A stretch of DNA of 64,000 nucleotides from Mucilaginibacter sp. OK268 (GCF_900103125.1 NZ_FNJV01000001.1:124001-188000); one strand, 5' to 3'. Positions 1 to 10,077 are shown, counted from the stretch's first letter. The notes: generated by a model from the sequence alone, not told the origin. A program made the numbers and translations.

Positions 1-1
1 A

Positions 2-1444
2 ACAGCGCGGGAACGCCTGCATTTTTTAATGGACGAAGGCTCATTCCAGGAGATCGGGATGCTGGTGGCACATCGCTCTACCGACTTCGGAATGGAGAAA
101 GAAAAGTATCCAGGCGATGGTGTAGTAACCGGATATGGTACGATAAACGGGCGATTGGTTTATGTTTTTTCGCAGGATTTTACCGTTTTCGGCGGATCAC
201 TGTCTGAAACCCATGCCGAAAAGATCTGTAAGATCATGGATCTGGCCGTCAAAAACGGTGCGCCGGTTGTAGGGCTTAATGATTCGGGTGGCGCACGTAT
301 ACAGGAAGGTGTTGTATCCCTGGGCGGCTATGCCGATATCTTTTATCGCAATACGCTTGCATCGGGAGTAATTCCACAAATATCGGCCATTATGGGCCCC
401 TGCGCGGGCGGAGCGGTATACTCACCGGCCATAACCGATTTTATTTTAATGGTTGAGAATACCTCTTATATGTTTGTGACCGGGCCCAACGTGGTAAAAA
501 CGGTTACGCACGAGGTGGTAACCTCCGAAGAATTGGGCGGCGCTACTACCCACGCCACGAAGTCGGGTGTTACTCATTTTGCCTGCGCCAATGAAATAGC
601 CGCTATTCAAAATATCAAAGCATTGTTAAGTTACATGCCACAGAACTGTGAAGACAAAGCGCCTGCATTACCCTACGAAACACAGAACGAATTGCGGCCG
701 GAACTTAATACCCTGCTCCCCGAAAATAATTCGACACCTTATGATATCAGGGAGATCATTGATCATGTTATAGACGAAGGTTCGTTCCTGGAGGTGCATA
801 AAGACTTTGCCGAAAATATTGTAGTTGGCTTTGCCCGGCTTGCTGGCAGAAGCATAGGTATTGTGGCCAATCAGCCTGCTTTTTTGGCCGGGGTGCTTGA
901 TATACATTCTTCTATTAAGGCTGCGCGCTTCGTTCGTTTCTGTGATAGCTTTAATATACCGTTGCTGGTGTTTGAGGATGTTCCCGGATTTTTACCAGGT
1001 ACGGATCAGGAATGGAACGCTATTATCACCAATGGCGCTAAATTACTGTATGCCTTTTGCGAGGCCACTGTGCCACGCATCACCGTGATCACCCGCAAGG
1101 CCTATGGTGGCGCTTACGATGTGATGAACTCCAAACATATTGGTGCCGATATGAATTTTGCATGGCCATCGGCAGAGATCGCTGTGATGGGCGCCAAAGG
1201 TGCAGCCGAAATTATTTTTAAGCGGGAGATTAGTACCGCAGAAGATAAAGAAGTTAAATGGCGGGAGATGGAACAACTGTACTCAGATACCTTTGCCAAC
1301 CCTTACCGGGCCGCTGAACGTGGCTTTATTGACGAAGTGATAGAACCTGCCGAAACTCGCTTTAAGCTGATACAGGCCTTTAAAATGCTCGAAAATAAAG
1401 TGGTGAACAATCCCCGGAAAAAACATGGAAATATGCCCTTGTAA
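2..1444 (+). CDS. Acyl-CoA carboxylase beta (carboxyltransferase) subunit, 5' truncated
   Basis: This is the carboxyltransferase subunit of a biotin-dependent acyl-CoA carboxylase (propionyl- or methylmalonyl-type). It moves CO2 from carboxybiotin to an acyl-CoA. The reading frame is open to the window edge, and the residues before the first internal Met (TARERLHFL) are the conserved beginning of this family, so the true start lies upstream. Visible family features are the N-terminal crotonase-fold half with [11 protein letters not shown] and [12 protein letters not shown] (an acyl-CoA oxyanion-hole region), and the C-terminal half with [10 protein letters not shown] and the [11 protein letters not shown] and [11 protein letters not shown] motifs. 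The length is close to the usual 510 residues once the missing N-terminus is counted. The substrate cannot be fixed from sequence. The biotin carboxylase partner is not in the window. Confidence 0.93.
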   Translation, partial: TARERLHFLMDEGSFQEIGMLVAHRSTDFGMEKEKYPGDGVVTGYGTINGRLVYVFSQDFTVFGGSLSETHAEKICKIMDLAVKNGAPVVGLNDSGGARIQEGVVSLGGYADIFYRNTLASGVIPQISAIMGPCAGGAVYSPAITDFILMVENTSYMFVTGPNVVKTVTHEVVTSEELGGATTHATKSGVTHFACANEIAAIQNIKALLSYMPQNCEDKAPALPYETQNELRPELNTLLPENNSTPYDIREIIDHVIDEGSFLEVHKDFAENIVVGFARLAGRSIGIVANQPAFLAGVLDIHSSIKAARFVRFCDSFNIPLLVFEDVPGFLPGTDQEWNAIITNGAKLLYAFCEATVPRITVITRKAYGGAYDVMNSKHIGADMNFAWPSAEIAVMGAKGAAEIIFKREISTAEDKEVKWREMEQLYSDTFANPYRAAERGFIDEVIEPAETRFKLIQAFKMLENKVVNNPRKKHGNMPL

Positions 1445-1510
1445 GAGGGGAATTTGAGGACAAAGGATGGAAGGACAAAAGATAAAGGATCAGTTAGATG
1501 TTAAAAAAGA

Positions 1511-1570
1511 CGTCATTGCGAGGTACGAAGCAATCTCTATGCTGTACAAAGCAAGCACGGACAGCTGACC
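1511..1570. repeat. Solo left arm of a dispersed inverted repeat
   Basis: The sequence begins CGTCATTGCGAGGTACGAAG and continues into the same 'caatctctatgctgtaca' core found at 30232, 46779 and 50571. Only the left arm and part of the loop are present here; the complementary right arm is missing, so this is a decayed copy. It lies between the carboxylase gene and the next CDS. Confidence 0.75.
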
Positions 1571-1648
1571 CCAACAACTCATTGAATCATCAACATTGGA
1601 AGGAAGATTGGTTTTTTAAGTATTGATGTTTATAAATAGTTTAATATC

Positions 1649-2386
1649 ATGAGTGGTTATAAGGGAGCCGACAATGTATACTGGTTATTTAGTTCTTCGG
1701 CTCAGGCAATTGCGGCTTTCATTGGGTTTCTGGCGGCCGGTTTCTTCTTTGCTTATGATTTGATGGATAAACAGGTTGAAAAGGACGAAACTCTTGAAGT
1801 AATTTATGTTGATATAAAAAACCAATACTTTAAAAGATTAAAAGCATTATTTATTCTTACCGGCCTTTCCATCATATTAAGCTTGATTGTGGTTTTTATG
1901 AATGGCTATGATTTTGGCACGTACAATATCATCATAGCAGTAATTGTAGGGGTGGTAAATGTAATAACCGTTATATGGGCAATTACTTTTGTTATTTTTA
2001 TTATTGATCCTGATAAGGTTAAAAAGACTGTCGAAAAATTGATCAAAGAAGACGAAAGTGTTTTTGAACCCACCCAGGGAGTTTCTTTAACCCGGGCGAA
2101 TTTTTTGGAGAGTTTTAGCGAGTTGGAGAAGCTATTAAGAGATTTAGGGAAGAAATATCGATTAGAGTCATTTGGCCGTTTCCGGGACTTTATGCCGCTT
2201 GGGCAAATTATTCGGTCTTTATACGAAAGAGGGGCCATCAACATGGAATCATTACGCGAGCTTAGTGAGATGAACAAAATCCGTAATCTGGTTGCCCATG
2301 GTGAAATAAATAATATCGAGCAACGGATAGGGGATACCTTAAATAAGGTAAGGGATGAGATTAAAGCGAAAATACAGGGTAATTAA
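1649..2386 (+). CDS. Membrane protein with C-terminal HEPN-like domain
   Basis: Function is not established. Three hydrophobic segments (about residues 16-36, 64-84 and 92-119) place the N-terminal half in the membrane. The remaining ~125 residues are charged and mostly helical. Near the end, after LSEMNKI, is RNLVAH (R212 to H217). This is the R-X4-H pattern of HEPN-fold RNases and their inactive relatives, and it sits at the start of a late helix as in that superfamily. HEPN proteins act in toxin-antitoxin, abortive-infection and nucleotide-binding systems, but no nucleotidyltransferase (MNT) or other antitoxin partner is adjacent. The gene stands alone, with repeats upstream and a VOC gene downstream. 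The HEPN reading is an inference from motif and position. Confidence 0.7.
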   Translation: MSGYKGADNVYWLFSSSAQAIAAFIGFLAAGFFFAYDLMDKQVEKDETLEVIYVDIKNQYFKRLKALFILTGLSIILSLIVVFMNGYDFGTYNIIIAVIVGVVNVITVIWAITFVIFIIDPDKVKKTVEKLIKEDESVFEPTQGVSLTRANFLESFSELEKLLRDLGKKYRLESFGRFRDFMPLGQIIRSLYERGAINMESLRELSEMNKIRNLVAHGEINNIEQRIGDTLNKVRDEIKAKIQGN

Positions 2387-2483
2387 TCTGTTGTCATAAT
2401 TTACCCTTAATTTGTCGTTTTCGCCCCCGTTTCGATTATGCTAATGCCCGTATGTTTGTATTATAAATCAAAACAAAAACATC

Positions 2484-2894
2484 ATGGCAACTCAAATTTT
2501 TGTAAATCTACCTGTTAAAGACCTTAACAAATCAATCGAGTTTTTTACCAGCTTAGGCTATAGCTTTAATCCGCAGTTCACCAATGAACAAGGTGCATCA
2601 TTAGTTATCAGCGATAATATATTTTTTATGCTGCTAACCGAGCCTTTCTTTAAATCGTTCATTAAAAAAGATATCGCTGATGCTACCAAAGTAGCCGAAA
2701 CCATCAATTGTATTTCGGTAGATAGCCGCGAAGCGGTTGATGAGATGGTGCGTAAAGCTGTAGCAGGCGGCGCCACAGTACCCAACGAAAAGCAGGATTA
2801 CGGTTGGATGTATGGTCACGGTTTCCAGGACCTTGACGGCCACCTGTGGGAATTTGCCTATATGGATATGAGCAGTATCCCGGAGCAAATGTAA
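2484..2894 (+). CDS. VOC-family (glyoxalase/bleomycin-resistance fold) protein
   Basis: A 136-residue cytoplasmic protein of the vicinal-oxygen-chelate superfamily. It starts FVNLPVKDLNKSIEFFTSLG, which is the usual first beta-alpha unit, and ends with the DLDGHLWEFAYMD strand that supplies the last metal-ligand position (Glu in WEF). Proteins of this length pair as dimers and may be dioxygenases, isomerases, thiol transferases or drug-binding proteins. The substrate cannot be read from sequence. It is monocistronic: there is a spacer on the 5' side and an intrinsic terminator straight after the stop. Confidence 0.85.
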   Translation: MATQIFVNLPVKDLNKSIEFFTSLGYSFNPQFTNEQGASLVISDNIFFMLLTEPFFKSFIKKDIADATKVAETINCISVDSREAVDEMVRKAVAGGATVPNEKQDYGWMYGHGFQDLDGHLWEFAYMDMSSIPEQM

Positions 2895-2910
2895 GATGAT
2901 AAAAAAGTAC

Positions 2911-2945
2911 GAAAAGCCATTCTTTAAAGGATGGCTTTTTTTATA
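2911..2945 (+). terminator. Intrinsic terminator after the VOC gene
   Basis: A 9-bp stem AAAAGCCAT / ATGGCTTTTT encloses the loop tctttaaagg and is followed by T-rich sequence, 17 bases past the stop codon. Confidence 0.85.
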
Positions 2946-3139
2946 TCCTGTAAATAAAATATATTATTTATATTTTTTATTTTATACTTCTAATAATCAG
3001 GTATTTGTAATATTTATTAATGGATTTATTTATTAATTGCATCTTTTTTAAGGTATGTTAAAATTCTATAGAATATTTAATAACTTATTAATAGTATATT
3101 TCGAGAATAAATCTTATTCAAAAATATTATTAGTAAATT

Positions 3140-4684
3140 ATGTTAAAAAATCTAAACCTTAAAGTTTTAGCCACAGGGACCGTTATTGTATTAACGTCCA
3201 TTGTTTCGAGTTGTAAAAAAGATATTACCCGTGCACCCGGAACAGGCGATCCATCTTCAAAACTAAACACACAATCTGCCGGGGATAATAAGTATGACCT
3301 GCTGGGTTTTGGTTACGATGTAACCGGCGAATACGCCAGTTCAAATTCATCTACCTACAAAGTGATCGATATTGATAAGTTGGTGCTGGATGCACCGGAC
3401 AGGTATGTAACAGATGTAAATGTTAGCCAGTATGCGGAGTATAACGCAGGCGGAAACGCTGAGGATTATTCAAGCGCTTTATCTCAAAATTATAGTGCGA
3501 CTATTGGACTAAAAGTTTTTGGTGCAACTCTTTCAGGATCATTTAAGGAAACCAGCGCTATATCATCAAAATACTCTTATGCAAGCGCTTCACAGATCAT
3601 CAGGCAGAAACGGTTAAAGTTTAGCGCCCCTCTTGATCTGATCAAGTCCGGTTATCTAACCGCCTTATTTAAATCAGACGTTAATAGCCTTACAGCACAA
3701 CAGTTAGTGGCCAAATATGGCACGCATGTACTAACTGATATTGTTTTAGGGGCCAAGCTGAATGTTTTTTACAGGTCTGAAACTAGTAGCTCAAATAAAA
3801 CTCAGGCAGTAACAGCGGGCATGAAAGCCAATGGTTTATTTAAAATATTTAGTCTTTCTGCTGATATTAATTATACAACCTCTGATGTCAATTCAAACTA
3901 TAATCAAAATTTATACTATAGCACAGTAGGTGGTGATGGTTCAAAAGGATTATTTGGGGAAATTAGCCTGGATAACACGGCACCTAAAATAAATATAGGC
4001 AACTGGCAAAGTAGCTGTACCCGCGATAATGCCGCGTTTATTCAAATAGGTAGCAAAGATGGATTAATTGCACTATATGACCTGATAGACGATGCTGCTA
4101 AAAAACAAGCTGTTCAGGCTTATATAACCCAATATTTGATTGATCACCAGGTGAAAGTAGTACAAGAGCCTATACATGGCAGCGGATTGCCGGCCGACTG
4201 GGTTTCCAGGGCTAAATTCATATCATCAGGTATGCCAGCCGATGCTATACATACAGGCGCCATTCCCATCTTATCATCAGATGGAGCTAATACTTTATAC
4301 TCTCAAAACCATGCCTATAAATTTGTTTTACAGGGTGATGGTAACCTGGTTTTATATAATTCGGCAGGCACAGGTTTATGGAACAGCAAAACTAATACTA
4401 CCGCTACCGGATGGACATACAGATTATACTATGCAGCTGATGGAAATATAATACTGAAGAAAGTTTCCAGTACAGGTGCTGAAGCAGATATCTGGGCTTC
4501 ATATACCGAAGCCCGTGCCGGAACTGCTGGATTAGAAAATGCACGCAGAGCCTACATGTTAGTGCAAAATGATGGTAACGTAGCCTTATACTACAATGGA
4601 TTAGATGGTGGTCAGTACTCGCTGGAATATTCAACCGCTACAGATGGGGGTAGAATGAGCCCAAGACAAGGAAGTTTTAAATAA
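3140..4684 (+). CDS. MACPF-domain lipoprotein with C-terminal bulb-type lectin domain
   Basis: A predicted surface or secreted pore-forming lipoprotein. The signal peptide ends in a lipobox (IVSSC, Cys25, followed by KKD). Residues ~45-340 form a membrane-attack-complex/perforin domain. It shows the family signature YGTH (193-196) followed by a glycine strand, the late SSCTRDNAAFIQIG segment, and long variable stretches that would be the transmembrane-hairpin regions. After an ~30-residue linker, residues ~376-500 hold three copies of the Q-x-D-x-N-x-V-x-Y pattern of monocot-type mannose-binding (beta-prism II) lectins: QGDGNLVLY, AADGNIIL and QNDGNVALY. In Bacteroidetes, MACPF lipoproteins include antimicrobial toxins that kill related strains through a surface receptor (the BSAP group). 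The lectin tail would suit glycan targeting, which is inference. AT-rich DNA (2946-3139) lies upstream. The gene is paralogous to the next one. Confidence 0.88.
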   Translation: MLKNLNLKVLATGTVIVLTSIVSSCKKDITRAPGTGDPSSKLNTQSAGDNKYDLLGFGYDVTGEYASSNSSTYKVIDIDKLVLDAPDRYVTDVNVSQYAEYNAGGNAEDYSSALSQNYSATIGLKVFGATLSGSFKETSAISSKYSYASASQIIRQKRLKFSAPLDLIKSGYLTALFKSDVNSLTAQQLVAKYGTHVLTDIVLGAKLNVFYRSETSSSNKTQAVTAGMKANGLFKIFSLSADINYTTSDVNSNYNQNLYYSTVGGDGSKGLFGEISLDNTAPKINIGNWQSSCTRDNAAFIQIGSKDGLIALYDLIDDAAKKQAVQAYITQYLIDHQVKVVQEPIHGSGLPADWVSRAKFISSGMPADAIHTGAIPILSSDGANTLYSQNHAYKFVLQGDGNLVLYNSAGTGLWNSKTNTTATGWTYRLYYAADGNIILKKVSSTGAEADIWASYTEARAGTAGLENARRAYMLVQNDGNVALYYNGLDGGQYSLEYSTATDGGRMSPRQGSFK

Positions 4685-4717
4685 TAAAAAAATATTCTTT
4701 TTAAATTTTATATAGCA

Positions 4718-4747
4718 ACAAAGGCTGGTATAAAAGCCAGCCTTTGT
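4718..4747 (+). terminator. Strong hairpin between the two MACPF genes
   Basis: The inverted repeat ACAAAGGCTGG / CCAGCCTTTGT has a short loop. It could terminate the first MACPF gene, but it ends only 13 bases before the start codon of the second. No promoter fits between them, so the hairpin must lie in the second gene's leader, or the second gene depends on read-through. Confidence 0.75.
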
Positions 4748-4760
4748 CAAATAAATTATA

Positions 4761-6218
4761 ATGAAAAATCTAAACCTGAAAACTTTCACTACAGGGACTG
4801 TTATTATACTAGCGTCCATTGTTTCGAGTTGTAAAAAGGACATTGTTCGCACATCCGGAGTGGATAATACACCTTCAAAATTGAATACACAATCCGCCGG
4901 GGATAATAAGTATGATCTGCTTGGTTTTGGTTATGACGTAACTGGCGAGTATGCCAGCTCAAGTTCTGCAACCTATCCGGTGATCGATATTGACAAGCTG
5001 GTACAAAACGAACCCGGACGTTTTGTGCCGGACAATAATGTTACCCAATATGGAGAATATGCCGCCGGTGGAAATGCTTCGGATTATTTGCATAGTTTAA
5101 CAACAAATACTACTGCCACATTAGCCCCGGCAGGAGTCAGTGCTTTTTGGGGGGCAACACTTACCGTAAACTTTGATGAAACAAGTAAAGTTTCATCAAA
5201 ATACTCGTATGCGAGTGCCTCGATTATCATCAAACAAAAGAGGTTAAAATTTAATGCGCCGATTGATCTGATCAAAAGCACCTACTTAACCTCGGTGTTT
5301 AAATCGGATGTTAGCAGCATGTCGGCTCAGCAATTGGTGACCAAATATGGTACTCATGTTTTAACAGATGTCATTTTAGGTGCTAAGCTAAATGTTTTTT
5401 ATCGCTCACAAACCTCAAGCTCTAACAAGGGCGAATCTGTAAGAGCTGGTTTAGACGTTCACGGACTGTTCCATACATTTGGATTTAAATCAGACGTGAC
5501 TCATGCAGATTCCTCTGTAAATTCAAACTATGATCAAACCATGTACTACAGCACCGTGGGCGGCGACGGAACTAAAGGCATATTTGGTCAGCTAAGTTTA
5601 GATAATACAAGTCCTAAAATAGATATAGCGCCATGGCAAAGCAGTTGTACACGTGACAATGCCGCTTTCATACAAATAGGTAACGCAGCCGGTACTCTTA
5701 TCCAGCTTTCAGATCTGATTGATGATGCTGCAAAAAAACAAGCAGTAACAAATTATATTACCCAATATTTGGCAAGTCATAATATCATCACACTATTTCA
5801 TGAAACTGCAGCTCTTTACAGGTGTCTTAATAGCAAGAATTTTGATCGTTTAATGACTACTACTACTGACGAATTAGCTGGGATGTCTGACTGGCATGTC
5901 GAATCGAAGCTTGGTTCCATATATACAGATTCATCAATGCCAGGAACAAAACCGTTGTACAGATACTTGTTAGATGGTCATGAACACTTCTTTACCACCA
6001 ATTTTAATGAATTGGGAAATGGCTCAAGTCATGCTGTCCTTGAAGGTATTAAAGGCTACCTTAACACCACCCAGGTAACAGGAACTATACCTATTTACCG
6101 TTATAATTCTACTAAAGGTGGCGCACACTTTTATACCATCAACTTTAATGAATTGGGCAATGCCGGAGGTAACAGTGGGTTTATTTACGAAGGTATAATA
6201 GGATATATCAATCAATAA
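4761..6218 (+). CDS. MACPF-domain lipoprotein with C-terminal DUF5648-like repeats
   Basis: Tandem paralogue of the preceding gene. The signal peptide, lipobox (VSSC, Cys24), the N-terminal stretch starting KLNTQSAGDNKYDLLGFGYD and the MACPF signature YGTH (196-199) are nearly the same, and similarity runs to about residue 340 (DDAAKKQAV, YITQYL). There it stops abruptly. Instead of a lectin, residues ~349-485 hold three repeats of the form (P/A)-(L/I)-Y-R ... H-F-(F/Y)-T ... E-L, each followed by an EGI-GY strand. This is the pattern of DUF5648, a small beta module often attached to secreted Bacteroidetes and actinobacterial proteins. The likely role is pore formation with a different target or cell-wall specificity. 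No immunity gene is recognisable next to it. Expression may depend on the upstream transcript because a hairpin sits just before the start. Confidence 0.86.
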   Translation: MKNLNLKTFTTGTVIILASIVSSCKKDIVRTSGVDNTPSKLNTQSAGDNKYDLLGFGYDVTGEYASSSSATYPVIDIDKLVQNEPGRFVPDNNVTQYGEYAAGGNASDYLHSLTTNTTATLAPAGVSAFWGATLTVNFDETSKVSSKYSYASASIIIKQKRLKFNAPIDLIKSTYLTSVFKSDVSSMSAQQLVTKYGTHVLTDVILGAKLNVFYRSQTSSSNKGESVRAGLDVHGLFHTFGFKSDVTHADSSVNSNYDQTMYYSTVGGDGTKGIFGQLSLDNTSPKIDIAPWQSSCTRDNAAFIQIGNAAGTLIQLSDLIDDAAKKQAVTNYITQYLASHNIITLFHETAALYRCLNSKNFDRLMTTTTDELAGMSDWHVESKLGSIYTDSSMPGTKPLYRYLLDGHEHFFTTNFNELGNGSSHAVLEGIKGYLNTTQVTGTIPIYRYNSTKGGAHFYTINFNELGNAGGNSGFIYEGIIGYINQ

Positions 6219-6250
6219 TAGTTATTAACAGAATTAAATTTCAATAGAGG

Positions 6251-6286
6251 AAAGGCCATGCATCGGTTTGCATGGCTTTTTCTTTT
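6251..6286 (+). terminator. Intrinsic terminator after the MACPF pair
   Basis: The stem AAGGCCATGCA / TGCATGGCTTT is followed by TTTCTTTTT. It closes the MACPF transcription unit. Confidence 0.85.
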
Positions 6287-6360
6287 TAAGGCTATAATGA
6301 TAATGTTTGTCTTGGGGCTTTCTTTAGTGATATATAAGTAGGTCAAGAAGATCCAAACAA

Positions 6361-6394
6361 AAAAACACCATCCGGTTATGGATGGTGTTTTTTT
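6361..6394 (-). terminator. Terminator of the str operon
   Basis: The stem AACACCATCC / GGATGGTGTT has A and T runs on both sides, so it can act in either direction. It lies 37 bases past the rpsJ stop on the minus strand and marks the end of rpsL-rpsG-fusA-rpsJ. Confidence 0.85.
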
Positions 6395-6430
6395 ATGTTG
6401 TCCCACACCTTTCAGTGGGCCGGTCGTCTA

Positions 6431-6736
6431 TCAAACTTTGATCTCAACTTCAACACCGCTTGGCAATTCAAGCTTCATCAAAGCATCTACAGTTTTTGAA
6501 TTAGAGCTGTAAATGTCTAATAAGCGCTTGTATGAGCATAATTGAAATTGCTCACGTGCTTTTTTGTTTACGTGTGGTGAACGTAATACGGTGAAAATTT
6601 TCTTTTCGGTTGGTAACGGAAGTGGTCCGCTAACTACAGCGCCTGTTGGCTTTACTGTTTTTACGATCTTCTCGGCAGATTTGTCTACCAGGTTGTAATC
6701 GTAAGATTTTAATTTGATCCTGATTCTTTGGCTCAT
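6431..6736 (-). CDS. rpsJ: 30S ribosomal protein S10
   Basis: A 101-residue S10 of the 30S head, also the NusB partner in antitermination. It starts [14 protein letters not shown] and contains [20 protein letters not shown], both diagnostic. The length is typical. It is the last gene of the str operon here, as in most Bacteroidetes, after fusA with a 134-bp gap that holds a self-complementary low-complexity element. Confidence 0.98.
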   Translation of the reverse strand: MSQRIRIKLKSYDYNLVDKSAEKIVKTVKPTGAVVSGPLPLPTEKKIFTVLRSPHVNKKAREQFQLCSYKRLLDIYSSNSKTVDALMKLELPSGVEVEIKV

Positions 6737-6789
6737 GTTAATTAAATTTTAACCACTTATAAGAGCTATTAATTATAAGTGATTGGTTG

Positions 6790-6865
6790 ATTATGTTTAT
6801 TAGGTTGATTGAGTTAAATAAGTAAGAGTAAAACCACTCACTTAATCCAACCCAATCAACCAAAT
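6790..6865. repeat. Self-complementary low-complexity element between fusA and rpsJ
   Basis: Copies of the word GGTTGATT on one side face CAATCAACC on the other, so the stretch can form an imperfect hairpin. The word is specific to this locus. It is one of a series of similar elements listed in the findings. Confidence 0.55.
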
Positions 6866-6870
6866 ACTAT

Positions 6871-8982
6871 TTACGCGTTTGCAGCAGCTTTTTTGCCTTT
6901 TACTTTGGCAACTACTTCTTCCTGTACGTTACGTGGCGCTTCAGCATAGTGATCAAACTCCATGGTTGAAGTAGCACGGCCTGAAGTGATGGTACGTAAT
7001 TGAGTTACATAACCAAACATTTCAGAAAGTGGTACAGTAGCTTTAATTACCTGTGCACCTGCACGTGAATCCATACCCAAAAGCTGGCCACGACGACGGT
7101 TCATGTCACCGATAACATCACCCATGTTTTCTTCAGGGGTAAGGATCTCGATTTTCATGATCGGCTCAAGCAATACTGGTTTACATTTTGGCAATGCCTC
7201 ACGGTAAGCCATTTTAGCAGCTAATTCAAATGATAAAGCATCTGAATCGACCGCGTGGAACGAACCATCAATTAACCTTACTTTTAAGCTGGTTAATGGG
7301 AAGCCGGCCAATACACCGTTATCCATCGAAGCTTTAAAGCCTTTTTCAACAGATGGGATAAACTCACGAGGGATTGAACCACCGCTAATTTCGTTCACAA
7401 ACTGTAAACCTTCTTTACCTTCGTCATTTGGAGAAAGGATAACCTGTATATCGGCAAATTTACCACGACCACCGGTTTGTTTCTTGTATGTTTCGCGGTG
7501 TTGGATAGTACCTGTGATTGATTCTTTATAGGCTACTTGTGGCGCACCCTGGTTAACCTCTACTTTAAACTCACGTTTTAAGCGGTCCATGATGATATCC
7601 AGGTGAAGCTCGCCCATGCCTGAAATTACAGTTTGACCGGTTTCTTCGTCTGATTTTACGTGGAAGGTAGGATCTTCTTCAGATAATTTACCTAAAGCTA
7701 TACCTAATTTATCTACATCGGCCTGTGTTTTAGGCTCAATAGCTAAACCGATAACCGGCTCAGGGAAATTCATCGACTCCAGAATGATCGGGTGTTTCTC
7801 ATCACAAAGGGTATCACCTGTTTTAATATCCTTAAAGCCTACTACCGCGGCAATATCACCAGCACCTACGTTAGGGATTGGGTTTTGCTTGTTAGCATGC
7901 ATCTGGAATATACGGGAGATACGCTCTTTGTTGTCAGAGCGCATATTGTGTACATATGAACCAGCCTCTAAATTACCTGAGTATACGCGGATAAAGCACA
8001 AACGACCTACGAAAGGATCGGTTGCAATTTTAAACGCTAATGCTGCGAACGGCTCTTTTTCTGATGGTTTACGTAAAATTTCTACACCTGTATCAGGATG
8101 ATGACCTATAATACCTTCAACATCCATTGGCGATGGCAATAATTCCATCACGTAATCAAGCATGGTTTGTACACCCTTGTTTTTGAATGATGAACCGCAA
8201 ACCATAGGAACAATTTTGGCATCTAAAACCGCTTTACGTAAAGCGTCAAGCACTTCGCGTTCAGTGATGGTTTCAGGAGCATCAAAAAATTTCTCCATCA
8301 GGCTTTCGTCATACTCAGCTACTGATTCCAATAATTTCTCTCTCCACTCAGTTGCTTCCTCAATCATATCCTCAGGGATAGGCACTTCAGTAAAGGTCAT
8401 ACCTTTATCATGCTCATTCCAAACAATACCTCTCCAGTTAATTAAGTCAACAACACCTGTAAATTTCTCTTCAGCACCAATTGGTAACTGCAAAGGAACA
8501 GCGTTGCTGCCTAACATGCTTTTTACCTGTTTTACAACATTTAAAAAGTCGGCACCAGAGCGGTCCATTTTATTAACGAACCCTATACGGGCAACATTAT
8601 AGTTGTTGGCCAATCTCCAGTTAGTTTCTGATTGTGGCTCAACACCATCAACCGCACTAAAAAGGAATACTAAACCATCTAATACACGCAGGGAGCGGTT
8701 TACCTCAACGGTAAAATCCACGTGACCCGGAGTGTCAATAATGTTGATATGATATTTGTGGCCTCTGTAATTCCAATCTACAGTTGTAGCTGCAGATGTG
8801 ATAGTAATACCGCGTTCCTGCTCTTGCGCCATCCAGTCCATGGTTGCAGCACCTTCGTGCACTTCACCAATTTTGTGGCTTACGCCCGAGTAATAAAGGA
8901 TACGCTCGGTAGTAGTAGTTTTACCGGCATCAATGTGAGCGGCAATACCTATATTTCTTGTATATCTTAGATCTCTTGACAT
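6871..8982 (-). CDS. fusA: Translation elongation factor G
   Basis: EF-G is the GTPase that drives translocation of the tRNA-mRNA complex on the ribosome. At 703 residues it has the normal length. Domain I shows the G1 motif [15 protein letters not shown], the switch [10 protein letters not shown] and the G4 NKMD. Domains II-V follow, including [10 protein letters not shown] and the C-terminal [12 protein letters not shown]. The start at [13 protein letters not shown] is standard. It lies in the str operon between rpsG and rpsJ. Confidence 0.99.
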   Translation of the reverse strand: MSRDLRYTRNIGIAAHIDAGKTTTTERILYYSGVSHKIGEVHEGAATMDWMAQEQERGITITSAATTVDWNYRGHKYHINIIDTPGHVDFTVEVNRSLRVLDGLVFLFSAVDGVEPQSETNWRLANNYNVARIGFVNKMDRSGADFLNVVKQVKSMLGSNAVPLQLPIGAEEKFTGVVDLINWRGIVWNEHDKGMTFTEVPIPEDMIEEATEWREKLLESVAEYDESLMEKFFDAPETITEREVLDALRKAVLDAKIVPMVCGSSFKNKGVQTMLDYVMELLPSPMDVEGIIGHHPDTGVEILRKPSEKEPFAALAFKIATDPFVGRLCFIRVYSGNLEAGSYVHNMRSDNKERISRIFQMHANKQNPIPNVGAGDIAAVVGFKDIKTGDTLCDEKHPIILESMNFPEPVIGLAIEPKTQADVDKLGIALGKLSEEDPTFHVKSDEETGQTVISGMGELHLDIIMDRLKREFKVEVNQGAPQVAYKESITGTIQHRETYKKQTGGRGKFADIQVILSPNDEGKEGLQFVNEISGGSIPREFIPSVEKGFKASMDNGVLAGFPLTSLKVRLIDGSFHAVDSDALSFELAAKMAYREALPKCKPVLLEPIMKIEILTPEENMGDVIGDMNRRRGQLLGMDSRAGAQVIKATVPLSEMFGYVTQLRTITSGRATSTMEFDHYAEAPRNVQEEVVAKVKGKKAAANA

Positions 8983-9014
8983 TTTATTTACTTTGTGATT
9001 TCACTGATTTTTTT

Positions 9015-9125
9015 TAATAATTACACCGATTTGTTTTGATTTTACTTATATAAAGTGCAATCATACAAAACCGGTGTAATCTCAATATATAATCGGTGTA
9101 ATCCTTTCTATATCGGTGTAATCTT
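9015..9125. repeat. Tandem/inverted 'ATCGGTGTAATC' element between rpsG and fusA
   Basis: Three direct copies of CGGTGTAATC (near 9072, 9094 and 9114) face an inverted copy, AATTACACCGAT, near 9020. Two highly conserved genes flank the block, yet it is simple and locus-specific. Confidence 0.6.
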
Positions 9126-9131
9126 TTATAA

Positions 9132-9599
9132 TTAGAATCTGAAGTGTGAGAACGCTTTGTTAGCCTCAGCCATTTTATGCGTATCTTCTTTTTTCTTCAC
9201 TGCTGCACCTTCACCTTTAGCTGCTGAGATGATCTCACCGGCTAATTTCTCCATCATGGTTTTTTCACCACGACGACGGGCATAGCTGATCAGCCATTTC
9301 ATACCTAAAGCTATTTTACGCTCAGGACGAACCTCTGTAGGAACCTGGAAGTTAGCACCACCTACACGGCGGCTTTTTACTTCAACAGCAGGCATTACAT
9401 TGTTTAAAGCCTTTTTCCAGGTCTCTAAACCGTTTTCGCTGGTTTTTTTCTCAACAATATCAACTGCGTTGTAGAATATAGAGTATGCGGTAGATTTTTT
9501 ACCATCATACATCATGTTATTTACAAACCTTGTTACCAGGGTATCATTGAACCTTGGATCAGGAAGGATAATTCTCTTTTTTGGTTTTGACTTTCTCAT
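9132..9599 (-). CDS. rpsG: 30S ribosomal protein S7
   Basis: A 155-residue primary 16S-binding protein of the 30S head. It starts [17 protein letters not shown] and has the conserved [14 protein letters not shown] segment and [11 protein letters not shown]. The length and position after rpsL (19-bp gap) are normal. It belongs to the minus-strand str operon. Confidence 0.98.
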   Translation of the reverse strand: MRKSKPKKRIILPDPRFNDTLVTRFVNNMMYDGKKSTAYSIFYNAVDIVEKKTSENGLETWKKALNNVMPAVEVKSRRVGGANFQVPTEVRPERKIALGMKWLISYARRRGEKTMMEKLAGEIISAAKGEGAAVKKKEDTHKMAEANKAFSHFRF

Positions 9600-9618
9600 T
9601 GCTATCTATCCTCCTTAA

Positions 9619-10032
9619 TTATTTCTTTTTACCTTTTGCAGGGGCAGCAGCAGCTTGTCCTGGTTTAGGGCGTTTAGTACCATATTTAGAACGACGTTGG
9701 TTACGACCGGCTACACCTGATGTATCTAATGCACCACGGATGATGTGGTAACGTACACCTGGTAAATCCTTAACACGACCACCGCGGATCAACACGATTG
9801 AGTGCTCCTGCAAGTTGTGACCTTCACCTGGGATGTAAGCATTTACTTCTTTTCCGTTGGTTAAGCGCACACGGGCAACTTTACGCATTGCTGAGTTTGG
9901 TTTCTTAGGGGTAGTGGTATACACACGGGTGCATACGCCTCTTCGCTGTGGACAGCTGTCCAACGCTGGTGACTTACTCTTGTCAACCAGAGCTACTCTA
10001 CCTTTTCTAACTAATTGCTGAATAGTAGGCAT
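9619..10032 (-). CDS. rpsL: 30S ribosomal protein S12
   Basis: A 137-residue decoding-centre protein. It starts [12 protein letters not shown] and contains the streptomycin-site loop [15 protein letters not shown] (wild-type Lys) and [14 protein letters not shown]. It is the first gene of the operon. A clear Bacteroidetes promoter lies 46 bases upstream. The C-terminal PAKGKKK tail is Ala/Lys-rich, as is common in this phylum. Confidence 0.98.
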   Translation of the reverse strand: MPTIQQLVRKGRVALVDKSKSPALDSCPQRRGVCTRVYTTTPKKPNSAMRKVARVRLTNGKEVNAYIPGEGHNLQEHSIVLIRGGRVKDLPGVRYHIIRGALDTSGVAGRNQRRSKYGTKRPKPGQAAAAPAKGKKK

Positions 10033-10077
10033 TTTTCCTTTTTTGTATTTACAGTTTTATCCTTATTTTAAGGACTG

